Source: JBFMAI01 sp040755725
Lineage (GTDB): Bacteria; Planctomycetota; Phycisphaerae; UBA1845; Fen-1342
Reading direction: 5' to 3'
Length of the DNA: 64,000 nucleotides
NCBI GenBank assembly: GCA_040755725.1
Contig: JBFMAI010000008.1
Location: forward strand, 1-64,000
Shown: in pieces, positions 20,254 to 29,761 of the stretch
Numbering within the stretch: position 1 is the stretch's first letter
Layout: every line of letters starts with the position of its first letter
Made by a program: the position numbers and the translations under genes
Notes under the pieces: generated by a model
Told to the model about the DNA's origin: nothing
Database searches by the model: none
What the model saw: the letters and a program-made list of their open reading frames with translations, nothing else

Positions 20254-21006
20254 CTACCCCCCGGATAGCCGGGTCATGTCCGCCTCGGACACCTCAAAAT
20301 TGCTGTGGACGGCCTGGACGTCGTCGTGGTCCTCCAGGGCCTCGATGAGCTTAAGCATCCGCTCGGCTTCCGCGCCCGCCAGGTTGACTTGGCTCGAAGC
20401 CACCATCGACACCTCGGCACTCTCGGGCTTGATGCCGGCCGCCTCGAGCGCCTGACGGACCGCGCCGAATGCCGTCGGGTCGCACGTGAGCTCGAACGCG
20501 TCGCCGAGCGACTGCACGTCGTCCGCGCCGGACTCGAGGGCGATCCCGGTCAGCGTGTCCTCGTCCGTCTGGCTCGCGGCGACCACGAACACGCCCCGCT
20601 TGGTGAACATCCAGGCCACGCAGTTCGCCGAGCCCACGTTGCCCCCGTGCATCTCGAAGATCCGCTTGATCTCCGGCGCGGTTCGGTTGCGGTTGTCGGT
20701 GAGCACGCGGCACAGGACGGCGGCGCCCCCGGGCCCGTAGCCCTCGAAGACCAGCTCCTCCAGCGCGGCCCCGCCGATTTCGCCCGTGCCCTTCTTGATG
20801 GCCCGCTCGATGGTGTCCTTGGGCATGTTGGCGTCGCGGGCGGCGTCGATGGCATAGCGCAGCGCCAGATTGCTGTCGGGATCGCCGCCGCCCTGCCGCG
20901 CGGCCACGATGATGCCCCGCGACAGCCGGCTCCATACGCGCCCGCGCCGCGCATCGGTGACCGACTTCGCCCGCTTGATTCGCGCCCAGTGTGAGTGCCC
21001 AGCCAT
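20254..21006 (-). CDS. yebC: YebC/PmpR family protein (TACO1 homologue)
   Basis: 250 residues, the full family length. It opens with the invariant MAGHSHWARIKRAK and continues with DARRGRVWSRLSR, NLALRYAIDAARDANMPKDT and EGYGPGGAAVL, all diagnostic. YebC-type proteins were described as transcription regulators and, more recently, as ribosome-associated factors easing translation of difficult stretches. Between trmB (77 nt upstream) and a lipoprotein gene. Confidence 0.96.
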   Translation of the reverse strand: MAGHSHWARIKRAKSVTDARRGRVWSRLSRGIIVAARQGGGDPDSNLALRYAIDAARDANMPKDTIERAIKKGTGEIGGAALEELVFEGYGPGGAAVLCRVLTDNRNRTAPEIKRIFEMHGGNVGSANCVAWMFTKRGVFVVAASQTDEDTLTGIALESGADDVQSLGDAFELTCDPTAFGAVRQALEAAGIKPESAEVSMVASSQVNLAGAEAERMLKLIEALEDHDDVQAVHSNFEVSEADMTRLSGG

Positions 21007-21082
21007 GGTCCGTACTCGCTGCTCCGTGGACTCGCTATCGCGCCCATTGTACGAGCGGCGGCGGGAGCGGAGAAGTCGCCGC

Positions 21083-21685
21083 CTATCGCCGCTTCACCGC
21101 CACCTGGTGAATCCGTCGTCCCTCCCGACGGTACTTGATCTCATAGTTGGTCGCCACCTGGGCGGCCTCGACCCCGAACTCGGGATCGTCGAACGGCACC
21201 TCGACGAGCTCCGGGTGCCCGAGGAGCAGCCCGCGGATGATCTCGAAATACTCCGCGTGGTCGGTCTGCACCGCCAGATGCCCGCCGTGAACCAGCCCGC
21301 GCACCGCCGCCTCGACGAACGCCGACTGAAACAGACGCCGCTTGTGATGGCGGCGCTTCGGCCACGGGTCGGGGTGATAGACGTGCAGGGCCGTTATCGA
21401 CTCGGGCGGACAAATCGTGCGGATGAAGTGCCCCCCGTCCCAGCGCAGAATCCGCACGTTCGGCGCCTTCCAGCGCTCCATCCGGTCCACCGCGTAGCGG
21501 TAGAACTCGCTCGCCCACTCGATACCCAGGAAGTTGCGGTCCGGACACGCCCGCGCCCGACGCAGTAGAAACGCGGCCTTTCCCGTCCCGATCTCGACCT
21601 CGACCGGCCGCGCGTTGCCGAACACGCCCGCCCACGTGAAAGACTCCAGCTCGCTCGGCGCCACGGCCACGGGTAGGCAGGTCAT
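21083..21685 (-). CDS. trmB: tRNA (guanine-N7-)-methyltransferase
   Basis: 200 residues of the class I SAM-dependent TrmB family, which makes m7G46 in tRNA variable loops. The SAM site is VEVEIGTGKAAFLL (about 28-41), followed by FLGIEW; the catalytic and tRNA-binding stretch is VYHPDPWPKRRHHKRRLFQ (about 110-130) and the C-terminal signature is TNYEIKYRREG. Start set at ATG 21685, where homology begins; no strong Shine-Dalgarno is visible. Leads the trmB-yebC-lipoprotein group. Confidence 0.95.
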   Translation of the reverse strand: MTCLPVAVAPSELESFTWAGVFGNARPVEVEIGTGKAAFLLRRARACPDRNFLGIEWASEFYRYAVDRMERWKAPNVRILRWDGGHFIRTICPPESITALHVYHPDPWPKRRHHKRRLFQSAFVEAAVRGLVHGGHLAVQTDHAEYFEIIRGLLLGHPELVEVPFDDPEFGVEAAQVATNYEIKYRREGRRIHQVAVKRR

Positions 21686-21816
21686 AGTCGCCCAATTATC
21701 GGATCTCGGGGGCCGGTCCGTTCCTTTTGAAGATCGCACGCCCCCGTGCCGATGCCATTCCTGCCGGAGCACGCGAACCGCCGCTCCCGGTCGGCTCTTC
21801 TAAGGGAAGACGTGCC

Positions 21817-22275
21817 GTGCAACAAGCCGCCCCCACGCACTCCGAACGTCGCCGCGACCCCCGCGTCCCGAAGGCCTTCGCCCTGTGGCTGTGCCCGCTG
21901 CCCGGCGCCCGCCGCCTCAGCGCGTGGATGCTCGACATGTCGGCCGGCGGGGCGGCCCTGCTGACCGACGCGCGCGAGGCCCCGCCAGTCGGACAACGCG
22001 TCGAACTCAGCGAGATGGTCACCCCGGACCGCATCGTCCGCGAAGGTGCGACCCCGCTGCCCCGCTACGCCCGCGTCATCCGCCACGACGACAGCGACGG
22101 TGTGGTCCGGCGTATCGCCGTCCGTTTTGAGGCAGACGAACCGGCGATCGAGCGGGTCAACGAGCGTCACACGATGGTGGCCGCCTGCCCGCGGCCGCCG
22201 CGGGCCGCTCCCGTTCCGCCGCCGCTGCCGCTTGACCCCGCCCTGCTGCCGTCCATTCCCGCCGAGTGGGCCTGA
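21817..22275 (+). CDS. PilZ domain protein (putative c-di-GMP receptor)
   Basis: 152 residues from a GTG at 21817. The PilZ motifs are RRRDPRVPK (about 12-20) and DMSAGG (about 40-45, DxSxxG). The C-terminal 30 residues are Pro-rich and disordered. The start is uncertain: GGGAAGA lies about 9 nt upstream of the GTG, and the frame stays open back to about 21727. Together with the protein at 5567-6004 it indicates cyclic di-GMP signalling in this organism. Confidence 0.75.
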   Translation: MQQAAPTHSERRRDPRVPKAFALWLCPLPGARRLSAWMLDMSAGGAALLTDAREAPPVGQRVELSEMVTPDRIVREGATPLPRYARVIRHDDSDGVVRRIAVRFEADEPAIERVNERHTMVAACPRPPRAAPVPPPLPLDPALLPSIPAEWA

Positions 22276-22321
22276 CCGGCGGCGTCGCCCCGGGGCCGCC
22301 CCGCCGGCGCTATACTCAGTT

Positions 22322-22350
22322 TTGACAACCTCTCACGGGCCGAGTACTAC
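22322..22350 (+). promoter_or_regulatory. Possible promoter for cysK
   Basis: TTGACA (22322-22327), a 17-bp spacer and TACTAC (22345-22350, only 3 of 6 matches). About 175 nt before the cysK start. The -35 is perfect but the -10 is weak. Confidence 0.35.
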
Positions 22351-22523
22351 GCCGTCGACGGGTGTTCCGCGAACCGCCCGTCACAGCGAGAGGGCCATGC
22401 TCTAGCCGAGCCGCTTGTCCGGCCCGAGGCACGGCTCAGCAGGAGCTTCGCCCTCCCGTCTCCGGAGACCCGTGCCGAGTCGAGCACGATGCCCCGCGGG
22501 CCGCGGGGCGTTAGGAGCGTGTG

Positions 22524-23462
22524 ATGAGTCTCCTCCACGATGATGTCCTGCAAACCGTCGGCCGGACGCCGCTGGTCCGCATCAACCGCCTCATCCGCGG
22601 CCCCGCGACCGTCTACGCCAAGCTGGAGTTCTTCAACCCGCTCAAGAGCGTCAAGGACCGCATCGGCGTCGCCATGATCGACGACGGCCTGCGTCGCGGA
22701 CGCATCCAGGCCGACACCGCCATCATCGAACCCACGTCGGGCAACACCGGGATCGCGCTGGCGTTCGTCTGCGCCGCCAAGGGCCTCCGCCTCATCCTCA
22801 CCATGCCCGAGAGCATGAGCGTCGAACGCCGCAAGGTGCTGCGACAACTGGGCGCCGAGGTCGTCCTCACCGACGCCGCCCAGGGCATGCGCGGCGCCGT
22901 CGCCAAGGCGGAGGAGCTGCTCGCCGCCACTCCCCACGCCTTCATGCCGCAGCAGTTCCACAACCCCGCCAACCCCGAAATCCACCGCCGTACCACCGCC
23001 GAAGAAATCTGGAACGACACCGACGGCCGGGCCGATGTCCTCGTCGCGGGCGTCGGCACCGGGGGCACGCTGACCGGCGTCGGCGAGGTCATCAAGTCGC
23101 GCAAGCCGGGCTTCCGTTGCATCGCGGTCGAGCCGGCGGCGTCGCCGGTCATCGCCCAGGCGCGGGCCGGCCGGCCGCTGCAACCCGGGCCGCACAAGAT
23201 TCAGGGCATCGGGGCGGGGTTCGTCCCCGACAACCTGAACCTCGACATCGTGGACGACACCGTCGCCGTCAGCAATGAGGACGCGTTCGACTGGGCCCGC
23301 CGCGCCGCCCGACTCGAAGGCATCCTGTGCGGCATCAGCTCCGGGGCGGCGTTGTACGCGGCGGACCAGGTAGCCCGGCGGCCCGAAAACGCCGGCAAGC
23401 TGATCGTCGCTATCCTCGCGTCCGCTGGCGAACGCTACCTCTCGACGGCGCTGTTCGAGTAG
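22524..23462 (+). CDS. cysK: Cysteine synthase (O-acetylserine sulfhydrylase)
   Basis: 312 residues of the fold-type II PLP family. GRTPLVRINRL at the N-terminus, the PLP lysine in NPLKSVKDRIG (about residue 43), the substrate loop EPTSGNTGIAL (about 69-79), and the phosphate-binding GVGTGGTLTGVG (about 175-186) are all intact. It makes cysteine from O-acetylserine and sulfide. TAGGAG lies 7 nt before the ATG at 22524, favouring it over the adjacent GTG at 22521. cysE is not adjacent. Confidence 0.95.
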   Translation: MSLLHDDVLQTVGRTPLVRINRLIRGPATVYAKLEFFNPLKSVKDRIGVAMIDDGLRRGRIQADTAIIEPTSGNTGIALAFVCAAKGLRLILTMPESMSVERRKVLRQLGAEVVLTDAAQGMRGAVAKAEELLAATPHAFMPQQFHNPANPEIHRRTTAEEIWNDTDGRADVLVAGVGTGGTLTGVGEVIKSRKPGFRCIAVEPAASPVIAQARAGRPLQPGPHKIQGIGAGFVPDNLNLDIVDDTVAVSNEDAFDWARRAARLEGILCGISSGAALYAADQVARRPENAGKLIVAILASAGERYLSTALFE

Positions 23463-23650
23463 CAACTCCCCTCCCTTGCAGGGAGGGGTTGGGGGAGGGC
23501 AGGGACGTCCACCACAGAGGCACAGAGACACAGAGGTTTGCGGAAGAAGGGAACCCGGGGCTGCCACCAGACGTAACGGCCGGGCTCCGTACCGGCCGTG
23601 GGCTGCCGCACAATCTCGCCGCTCAGCTAATCCCTCAATCCCTTTCCCCC
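23463..23650. repeat. Spacer with dispersed repeats between cysK and gspK
   Basis: A stem-loop of the CTCCCTTGCAGGGAGGGG/TTGGGGGAGGG type (about 23466-23499), then words CACAGAGGCACAGAGACACA (23513-23535), then CGGCCGGGCTCCGTACCGGCC (about 23578-23598), whose inverted copy occurs at about 35259. Members of the first type recur at 29551 and 33938. Confidence 0.7.
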
Positions 23651-26600
23651 CTACTCATCGTACCTGGCGTTGAAGTAGGAAACCTCGCGCTGGCCGACGG
23701 TCTCGGGCAGGCCGGAGTCTTCCTGCGTGATGAACGTGTCGGGGTAGCCGTTGTTGTCGCTGTCGTACCCCGGCAGGAGCCGCGGCAGGAGGTTGCTGCG
23801 GTCAATCGTGACCTGCGAGCGGACGCTGGCCTGCGGGTCCTGGCGGTCGGTCAGCGTCAGGTACACGGTGAACGTGTTGCTCCGCGTCGTCAGGAACTGC
23901 GTGTCGAGGAGCGCGAGCAGGCTCACGGCTTTCATGAAGTCGCCGCCGAGCTGCGCCGATGGATCACCGCGGTAACCGCCCAGCACCGGGTTCTCGCTAC
24001 TGATGCCGGACGTGGACCCGTCGAAGCCCATCACGTTGGCCAACTCGCCCACCGTCAAGAAGCCGCGTTTCCAGGTGGCGGACGTGTTGGGATTGAGTAC
24101 ATCATCGCCGGCGCCGCGAATCGGGCCGTAAGGATCGCTGTTTCCGCTGTTCACAATGCGGTAGAGCGTGCGGTAGTAGGACTCCGCGAACGGTAGCGGG
24201 TTATTCCCGGTGACGTTGTCGGCGTACTGCACCCGGTCGCGGTACGCGGCGATGGACTGGGCCAGCCACGGCCTCATCCGGTACCACCCGCCGTTGGTGA
24301 GGCCGCTACCGTACACCAGGCCCGACGGGTAGCGTGGGGCGGGGTTGTTCGGGTCGGCCGGGGTGCCCACGAGGCCGCCGGACTTGATGCTCCAGAATGC
24401 CGCCTCGCCGAACTTCGAAAGCGCCAAGTCGCGCGAGCTGGTGGGCCCCAGCAGTGGCAGCCCCGCCAGGACGTACCACGGGGCGGCGTTGATGTTGATG
24501 CGCCCCTCGACGCGGTAGGGGTCGAGCCGGTCGCCCTCGGTGCCGTCGCTGTTGGCATCATTGGGGTTAAGCGTCGTGAAGTAGTCGAACACGAGCAGGC
24601 CCCACGGAATCCGCCCGGTGTCGGTAAACTCGCCGACGACCTTCTGCGCGCCGCTCTGCACCTCTTGCGTGTTGTCGAAGATCGGCATGTGGCCGAAGTC
24701 CACGGGCGGCAGGGGCAGGAGAGTCGGGTTGTTGGGGTCAAGGCTGTAGCGGTCTTTCCACAAGTCCCGCAGCAGGCGCGACATGGGCTTCCGCTCCCCC
24801 CCCGACGTGACCATGTGGGACAGCCGCGGGACGAACAGCATGAACCCCACGGTCGGAAACGACGCCGGTCGCTTCGTGCCGTGAATGAACGCGTACGGCT
24901 CTGTGGGCCACGAATCCACCCCCGCGTTCATCAGGTACAGCGGAACCGCCGGGCCCAGCGGGTATCCGCCGATGGCACACAAGTCGTGGGATCCGCGGTC
25001 CTCCTGCATTCCCGTGTTGAACGGATCGTCAATGCCGCTGCCAAGCTGATACGGCGGCAGAACGATGTTCGGATCGGGAGAGCTGCCCCGGACAACCGTG
25101 TGCAACTGCTTGTACTCCGGATCGTCGGGCTGAAAGGCCACGGCCATTCGCCACCGGGCGGGAGCACCCGTCTGCTGCTGGTCCCACCGGCCGAGGTACG
25201 GCTCCCAGGACGTGTCGCGTCGCAGGTTGACGTACCATTCCTCATTGCGAGGCAGGGCGCCCACCGTGTCCTCCGTTTCCACCTCGATTTCGTCGACCAG
25301 GTACCAGCCCAGGGAAAACGACTGGCGCCAGAGTCTCACCTTGATGGCCTGGCCGTCTGCCTCGTACGGGACCGAGAAGGTCGTGAACTTCCCATTTGGG
25401 TTGTGCGAATCGAAGAAGGCGTTGTTCCCGGAGTGAATGGAATACCACGTGAACGTCCGACCCTGGGTCCGACCGGCCAATTGAGCCAGCGCGGCGGCGC
25501 TCGGATTGCCGGGGATGAAATTGTCGTTGATGCTGAGGCCGAAGTACTGGAGGTCGAGCGCGTAGTTGGCCAAGCTCTCGGGGTGCGGGACCGCGGAATC
25601 GTGGGGGATGTAGAGCTCGACCGCCAGCGCGACCCGCGCCGGATTGGCAGCGTTGGGGTCTGTGTCCGGGTCGTTGTATGCCACCACCTGGGTGATAAAC
25701 GGTTGCGGGGCGTAGCCGATGTACCTGTTCCCCGCGAGATCCAGGGCCCAAACGGCATCCACCTGTTGATTGATCCCGTGCGGGGCCGCGAAGGCCACCG
25801 TGTTCACCGCAAGCATGTAGGCTTGCTGGAGCCGCCTCTCGTTGTCGGTCAAGGGAGTATTCGGGTCCAGGTCCGGGAAGTCCTTGTGCCCAGCCAGCAT
25901 CTCGCAGAAGTGACTGACCAGGTCACGGATGATCTCGTTGCTTGCGCCGGTGGTTAGGAAGCGCTTCTGCACGGGGTCGAACGCGCCGCTGATTTGCCCC
26001 AAGTAGTACTTGAGCTCGCCCGGCTCGATGCCCGGCCAGAGCCCCGGCGGCGGCGTTGCCAACTGGTAGTTCCAGTAGCGCGGCGAGAACTCCAGGGAGT
26101 TGTTCGGATCAACGGGATCAACGTACTTCCCCTGCTCCCGGGCCAACTCGTCGCTGAGGTTCACCGTGGTCAGCAGTTGGCGCGGAGCGTACATCTCTCG
26201 CGGGTCGGAGCCGCCACCGCCGAAGTAAGAATTGAACATGAGCGGGTCGACCGTCGCGGCCCGAAGCCAGGCGTTCCACTCGTTCAGGCTGGCCAGGCTG
26301 AAGCGCTGCCAGTTGTCCTCTTTCAATGCGCCGTATTGGGGAACAAACGTCCTTCCGAAACGCTTCTGGAGCTCCCAAAGCGCGGGCGGAACCCCCGTGT
26401 CCGTCGCGCCGTCGTACCCCGCCAGAAGGCCACCCCGCCGCCGCAGGAACGGCTCCACCGCCCCGCGCTGGGCCCACATGTTGAGTAGCTGCGTGCGGTC
26501 CTCCTGGTACTGGCGGGGGGACAGCCAGCCGGAGTCCTGCGGGTGCTTGACCCAGTTGAACATGTTCCCGAGGAACTCGCTGTTCCAGCGCTTGTCGTTC

Positions 26601-27403
26601 GTGGGCGTGCTCACCTGCACCATGCCGCCGTGGGAGACGATCTTGGCGGCGACCGTGTAGCGGGCGAGCTCGCTGAATTGCAGCCAAGCGAGGAGCTTGG
26701 GGTCGTTGGCGTTGTTCCAGTTCAAGCTCTCAGGCGTAATGTCGTTCGCCCTCAGCGAGCGGCCGACGAGGGCGTTGGCGAGCTCCGTAAGCACGGACAC
26801 GGACCCGAAATACGAGTCCGGAATCCCGTCGCCGTCGGCGTCGGCGAAAACCTCCCGCGCATTGGCAATCGTGTCGGGCGTCAGCGTGGCCGCGTTTTGC
26901 GCGTTCCCTGGGCGCACGTACACGCCTTCGCCACTGCTCGCGTCAAACGCGTTCCACATCAGCCCCGTCAGCGACCGTTTGCCGGACGCCTTTCCCGACG
27001 CAGCAGTCACCACCGGATACGAATAGTCCTCCGGCCACGCCGTGGACACGTTCGGATCGCGCACCGGCTCCGGCGACGCGAGCCAGGGGGCCCCGTAGAC
27101 CTTGGTGCCGCTCGACTCCGAGTACGCCGGCGTGTCCACGTACGCCGCCCCCGTGACCGAGGCCCCCGGCGTGGTCCGCGGGCCGCGGATCTCCGCCGCC
27201 AGCAGGTCGTGGACGCTGTCGATGATCCGCGAGACCTGCGTGCCCTGGCGGACGAAGCCCAGGGCCTGGCGGTCGAAGCGGGCCAGGACGATGTACGCCG
27301 ACACGACGACGAACAGCATCGCCAGCAGCCCCACGATCATCAGCAGGATCGTCCCGCGTCGTCGAGTTTTCGTGGCCAAGGGCTTCATGTTGCACTCATC
27401 CAT
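23651..27403 (-). CDS. Giant GspK-like minor pseudopilin
   Basis: About 1250 residues (ATG at 27403, or 27388 giving 1245). The N-terminus is pseudopilin-like: KTRRRG, then TILLMIVGLLAMLFVVVSAY, lacking the usual Glu5, as is typical of GspK. Far downstream, EGRININAAPWYVLAGLP carries the NxNxAxxxxL pattern of the GspK alpha domain. True GspK are about 300-350 residues, so this protein is about fourfold larger, with a long beta-rich insert between. In type II systems GspK caps the pseudopilus tip. It is the last gene of the cluster, as GspK should be. Which ATG is used is unclear; neither has a good Shine-Dalgarno. Confidence 0.78.
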   Translation of the reverse strand: MDECNMKPLATKTRRRGTILLMIVGLLAMLFVVVSAYIVLARFDRQALGFVRQGTQVSRIIDSVHDLLAAEIRGPRTTPGASVTGAAYVDTPAYSESSGTKVYGAPWLASPEPVRDPNVSTAWPEDYSYPVVTAASGKASGKRSLTGLMWNAFDASSGEGVYVRPGNAQNAATLTPDTIANAREVFADADGDGIPDSYFGSVSVLTELANALVGRSLRANDITPESLNWNNANDPKLLAWLQFSELARYTVAAKIVSHGGMVQVSTPTNDKRWNSEFLGNMFNWVKHPQDSGWLSPRQYQEDRTQLLNMWAQRGAVEPFLRRRGGLLAGYDGATDTGVPPALWELQKRFGRTFVPQYGALKEDNWQRFSLASLNEWNAWLRAATVDPLMFNSYFGGGGSDPREMYAPRQLLTTVNLSDELAREQGKYVDPVDPNNSLEFSPRYWNYQLATPPPGLWPGIEPGELKYYLGQISGAFDPVQKRFLTTGASNEIIRDLVSHFCEMLAGHKDFPDLDPNTPLTDNERRLQQAYMLAVNTVAFAAPHGINQQVDAVWALDLAGNRYIGYAPQPFITQVVAYNDPDTDPNAANPARVALAVELYIPHDSAVPHPESLANYALDLQYFGLSINDNFIPGNPSAAALAQLAGRTQGRTFTWYSIHSGNNAFFDSHNPNGKFTTFSVPYEADGQAIKVRLWRQSFSLGWYLVDEIEVETEDTVGALPRNEEWYVNLRRDTSWEPYLGRWDQQQTGAPARWRMAVAFQPDDPEYKQLHTVVRGSSPDPNIVLPPYQLGSGIDDPFNTGMQEDRGSHDLCAIGGYPLGPAVPLYLMNAGVDSWPTEPYAFIHGTKRPASFPTVGFMLFVPRLSHMVTSGGERKPMSRLLRDLWKDRYSLDPNNPTLLPLPPVDFGHMPIFDNTQEVQSGAQKVVGEFTDTGRIPWGLLVFDYFTTLNPNDANSDGTEGDRLDPYRVEGRININAAPWYVLAGLPLLGPTSSRDLALSKFGEAAFWSIKSGGLVGTPADPNNPAPRYPSGLVYGSGLTNGGWYRMRPWLAQSIAAYRDRVQYADNVTGNNPLPFAESYYRTLYRIVNSGNSDPYGPIRGAGDDVLNPNTSATWKRGFLTVGELANVMGFDGSTSGISSENPVLGGYRGDPSAQLGGDFMKAVSLLALLDTQFLTTRSNTFTVYLTLTDRQDPQASVRSQVTIDRSNLLPRLLPGYDSDNNGYPDTFITQEDSGLPETVGQREVSYFNARYDE

Positions 27404-27923
27404 CCCAGGTACTCGGCGGCGGGCGAGACGCCCGCATCCCTGTAGCGCCGGACCGGAGCTTGCCCGCCGCAGCGGGAGTCCGGCATCCGTACGAGCCCGG
27501 AGCTAGCGACTGGCCCGGCGGATGCCCACGGCCGATCCGGTGCCCGGCCGCTACAAACGGCCGCAGGGCCCGGCGTGGCACCGGCCAATGGCCGGTGCGG
27601 GCGCGGGCGAGACTCCCGCACGCCCCTGGGGCATCGGCTCTCAGCCGGTGGTCCGCGGGACGCCGGTGCGGGCGGAAAACCGCCGCCCGTCGCAATCATT
27701 GTGCGGCCGGCGGTCAAACTCCCAAGTTTCCCGCCGGCCGATATTAGAAGCCGCTTTCGGGTCCGGCCGCAATGGGGCCCGGGGCCGCCACGACGATGGT
27801 ACTTGGCTGGACCGCCGCGCCCGGCCGGACCGAGCCGCGCCCGTCAGGAAGCGGTCTCTTGTGCCGTCGCGTGCCGCTCGCGGCCCGGCCACTCGCTATT
27901 CGCCACTTGCTACTTGCTACTCG
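27404..27923. repeat. 520-nt spacer packed with palindromic repeats
   Basis: No gene. It holds a GCGGGCGAGACGCCCGC element (about 27420), a TGTAGCGCCGGAC...GAGTCCGGC element (about 27440-27486; relatives at about 32671 and 54727), the palindrome GGCACCGGCCAATGGCCGGT (27578-27597; relatives near 32291, 32331, 32801 and 35321), and a tract of TTGCTAC/TCGCTAC heptamers (about 27893-27930) that runs into the 3' end of the next pseudopilin gene. Confidence 0.8.
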
Positions 27924-29405
27924 CTACTCGAACCGGTGTACGATCGACCGGATGATGGGCTCGTCCAGCCGCCCCCGGGGATCGTAGACGCGGACCGTGA
28001 TCCGGATCGCATACGGCCACAGGCGGACCATGCGGCCGCCGAACGACGGGTCGGCGACCTTCCAACGGTAGTCCGGGTCAGTATCCCGGCTCGGCGTCTG
28101 ATCAAGCCTCCCGAAGGTCGCCAGTCGGCCTGTCGGCCCGCCGACGCTGTTGAGTTGGTTGGCAATCGCCTGCCGATTCTCCGGCGTATCGGGGACGAAG
28201 ACGTAGGTGTAGCCGTCCTGCACCGCCGTCCAGCGCGGCATGTCCGACCGCTGGCTCAGGCTTGGATCAGGCGAGGAGTACTCGACGCTGTTGCGCGGGT
28301 CCTCGGGCATCAGGAACTCGACCTGGAACCACGCGCAGCCCGGCAGCATGTGGACGCCGAGGTTGCTCTGCAAATCCACCGGCACACGCTCGAGGACGGT
28401 GGCGACGTGCCGGCGATTCTGCGGCGACCCCGGGTGGTACAGCAGTGAGGCCACTGCGGCCAGCAACTGCTGCGGGAGGTAAGGTGCAAACCCGTACGGA
28501 CTCGAAACCGCGGGCCCCGACTGTGAGTAGTATCCCGGTCCGCACGTTGCGAAGAGAAACGCCGGGTTGAGGAACGCCTGGTCGCCGGCCATATCCGCGC
28601 CGCCGTCCCGGTACGGTTGGCAACCGGGGATACTCTGCAGAGCGATATTCGAGAAACGATCGGTGTTGGGCCAGTTCGTGACCGGCGTGATAATCGTCGC
28701 CCTCCGGGCCAGGTGCCAGCGGCAGGCGGGCAGGACGCTGAGCTCGTTGCCGAGCACGTTCATCGTGTCGCCGATGTGCTTCAGCGTGTTGACGTTGGGG
28801 AATTGCCACGCTCCGCCGCTGAAGACCGGCTCGCCCAGGGCCGCGTGGCCGTATGTGACCAGCAGGCGCTCCTGTTTGCCACCGGCGGCCAGGTGCGGAT
28901 TCGCGGGGTTGGCGCCCGTCGGCGGGGCGGCGGAGACGGCGGGCCGATTGGTGAAGAACATCAGCAGGTCGGCCCGGGGGTTGCTGTACTGCGCGTTGAC
29001 GTTGGGGCTATACGCCGGGTCGTAACCCTGGGGCACCTGGGCCGGGTCGCCGATCAGCAGGCGGTGGAACTTGCCGGCGTCGAGGTCGGCTTGGGTCAGG
29101 GCGGCGGCCTGCGTGCGGCCGACCAGCACCAGGATGCTCTCCGACGGGCGGCAGGCGTCGAGGTCGCGCTCGATCTCCTGCGTCCACTGCCGGACCCAGT
29201 TGTACGCTTCGGAATAGGCGGCGGACTGGCTGGCGGTCCGGGTGGCGACCGCGAACACGACGCCGACGATGCCCAGCGCCAGGGCCAGCACCGCTAGCGA
29301 GACGAGCATCTCGATGAGGGTGAAGGCGGGGCGGAGAGCGGGCGAGGGGCCAAGGGGCCAAGGGGTCAAGGGGCCGCGGGGCCGAGGGGCCGAGGGGTGG
29401 GCCAC
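27924..29405 (-). CDS. GspJ-like pseudopilin
   Basis: About 493 residues from a GTG at 29405. The type III prepilin signal is RPAFTLIEMLVSLAVLAL, with cleavage expected before Phe29 and Glu at +5. The segment AYSEAYNWVRQWTQEIERDL fits GspJ-type minor pseudopilins, as does the gene's position between GspI- and GspK-like genes; the protein is larger than a typical GspJ (about 200 aa). The start is uncertain: the GTG has GGGAGGGGGG 5 nt upstream, supplied by the end of a dispersed repeat, while the frame is open to 29729 and would add over 100 residues of repeat-encoded sequence. Confidence 0.75.
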   Translation of the reverse strand: MAHPSAPRPRGPLTPWPLGPSPALRPAFTLIEMLVSLAVLALALGIVGVVFAVATRTASQSAAYSEAYNWVRQWTQEIERDLDACRPSESILVLVGRTQAAALTQADLDAGKFHRLLIGDPAQVPQGYDPAYSPNVNAQYSNPRADLLMFFTNRPAVSAAPPTGANPANPHLAAGGKQERLLVTYGHAALGEPVFSGGAWQFPNVNTLKHIGDTMNVLGNELSVLPACRWHLARRATIITPVTNWPNTDRFSNIALQSIPGCQPYRDGGADMAGDQAFLNPAFLFATCGPGYYSQSGPAVSSPYGFAPYLPQQLLAAVASLLYHPGSPQNRRHVATVLERVPVDLQSNLGVHMLPGCAWFQVEFLMPEDPRNSVEYSSPDPSLSQRSDMPRWTAVQDGYTYVFVPDTPENRQAIANQLNSVGGPTGRLATFGRLDQTPSRDTDPDYRWKVADPSFGGRMVRLWPYAIRITVRVYDPRGRLDEPIIRSIVHRFE

Positions 29406-29761
29406 ACTAACCCCCCTCCCTTCCAGGTCGCCGGCGGCGACTCGCTGCGGGGAGGAGGGGTTGGGGGAGAGTCGGGGCACTCGCCCGCCGTCGATCTCAA
29501 CCCCCCTGTAGTCCCCCCTGAGAGGGGGGACAGTAACGACGGCCGCTTGAACCCCCCTCCCTCTCAGGGAGGGGTTCGGGGAAGGTCGGGGCCCACGGAA
29601 AGCGGGTGTCAAGTGACAAATGAGAAGTGACCAGTGAGAAGCTCGCGCGGCCAACGCGGGAAACGTGGGAACAGCCGGGCTCGGGCTCCGCCGGCGGCCC
29701 CCCACCTTCTCACGTTCCCACGTGCTCACGTTCCCACGTCCTCACGTCCCCACGCTGTTCG
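29406..29761. repeat. Repeat-filled spacer between GspI- and GspJ-like genes
   Basis: Contains a 62-bp element (29411-29472) with core GGTCGCC-GGC-GGCGACTCGCTG, near-identical to one at 33820-33880; a hairpin ACCCCCCTGTAGTCCCCCCT (about 29501-29534, relative at 34024); a CTCCCTCTCAGGGAGGGG stem-loop (about 29555); AAGTGAC/GAGAAGTG words (29610-29640); and an imperfect CTCACGTTCCCACGT tandem (about 29708-29752). No protein gene seen. Confidence 0.8.
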
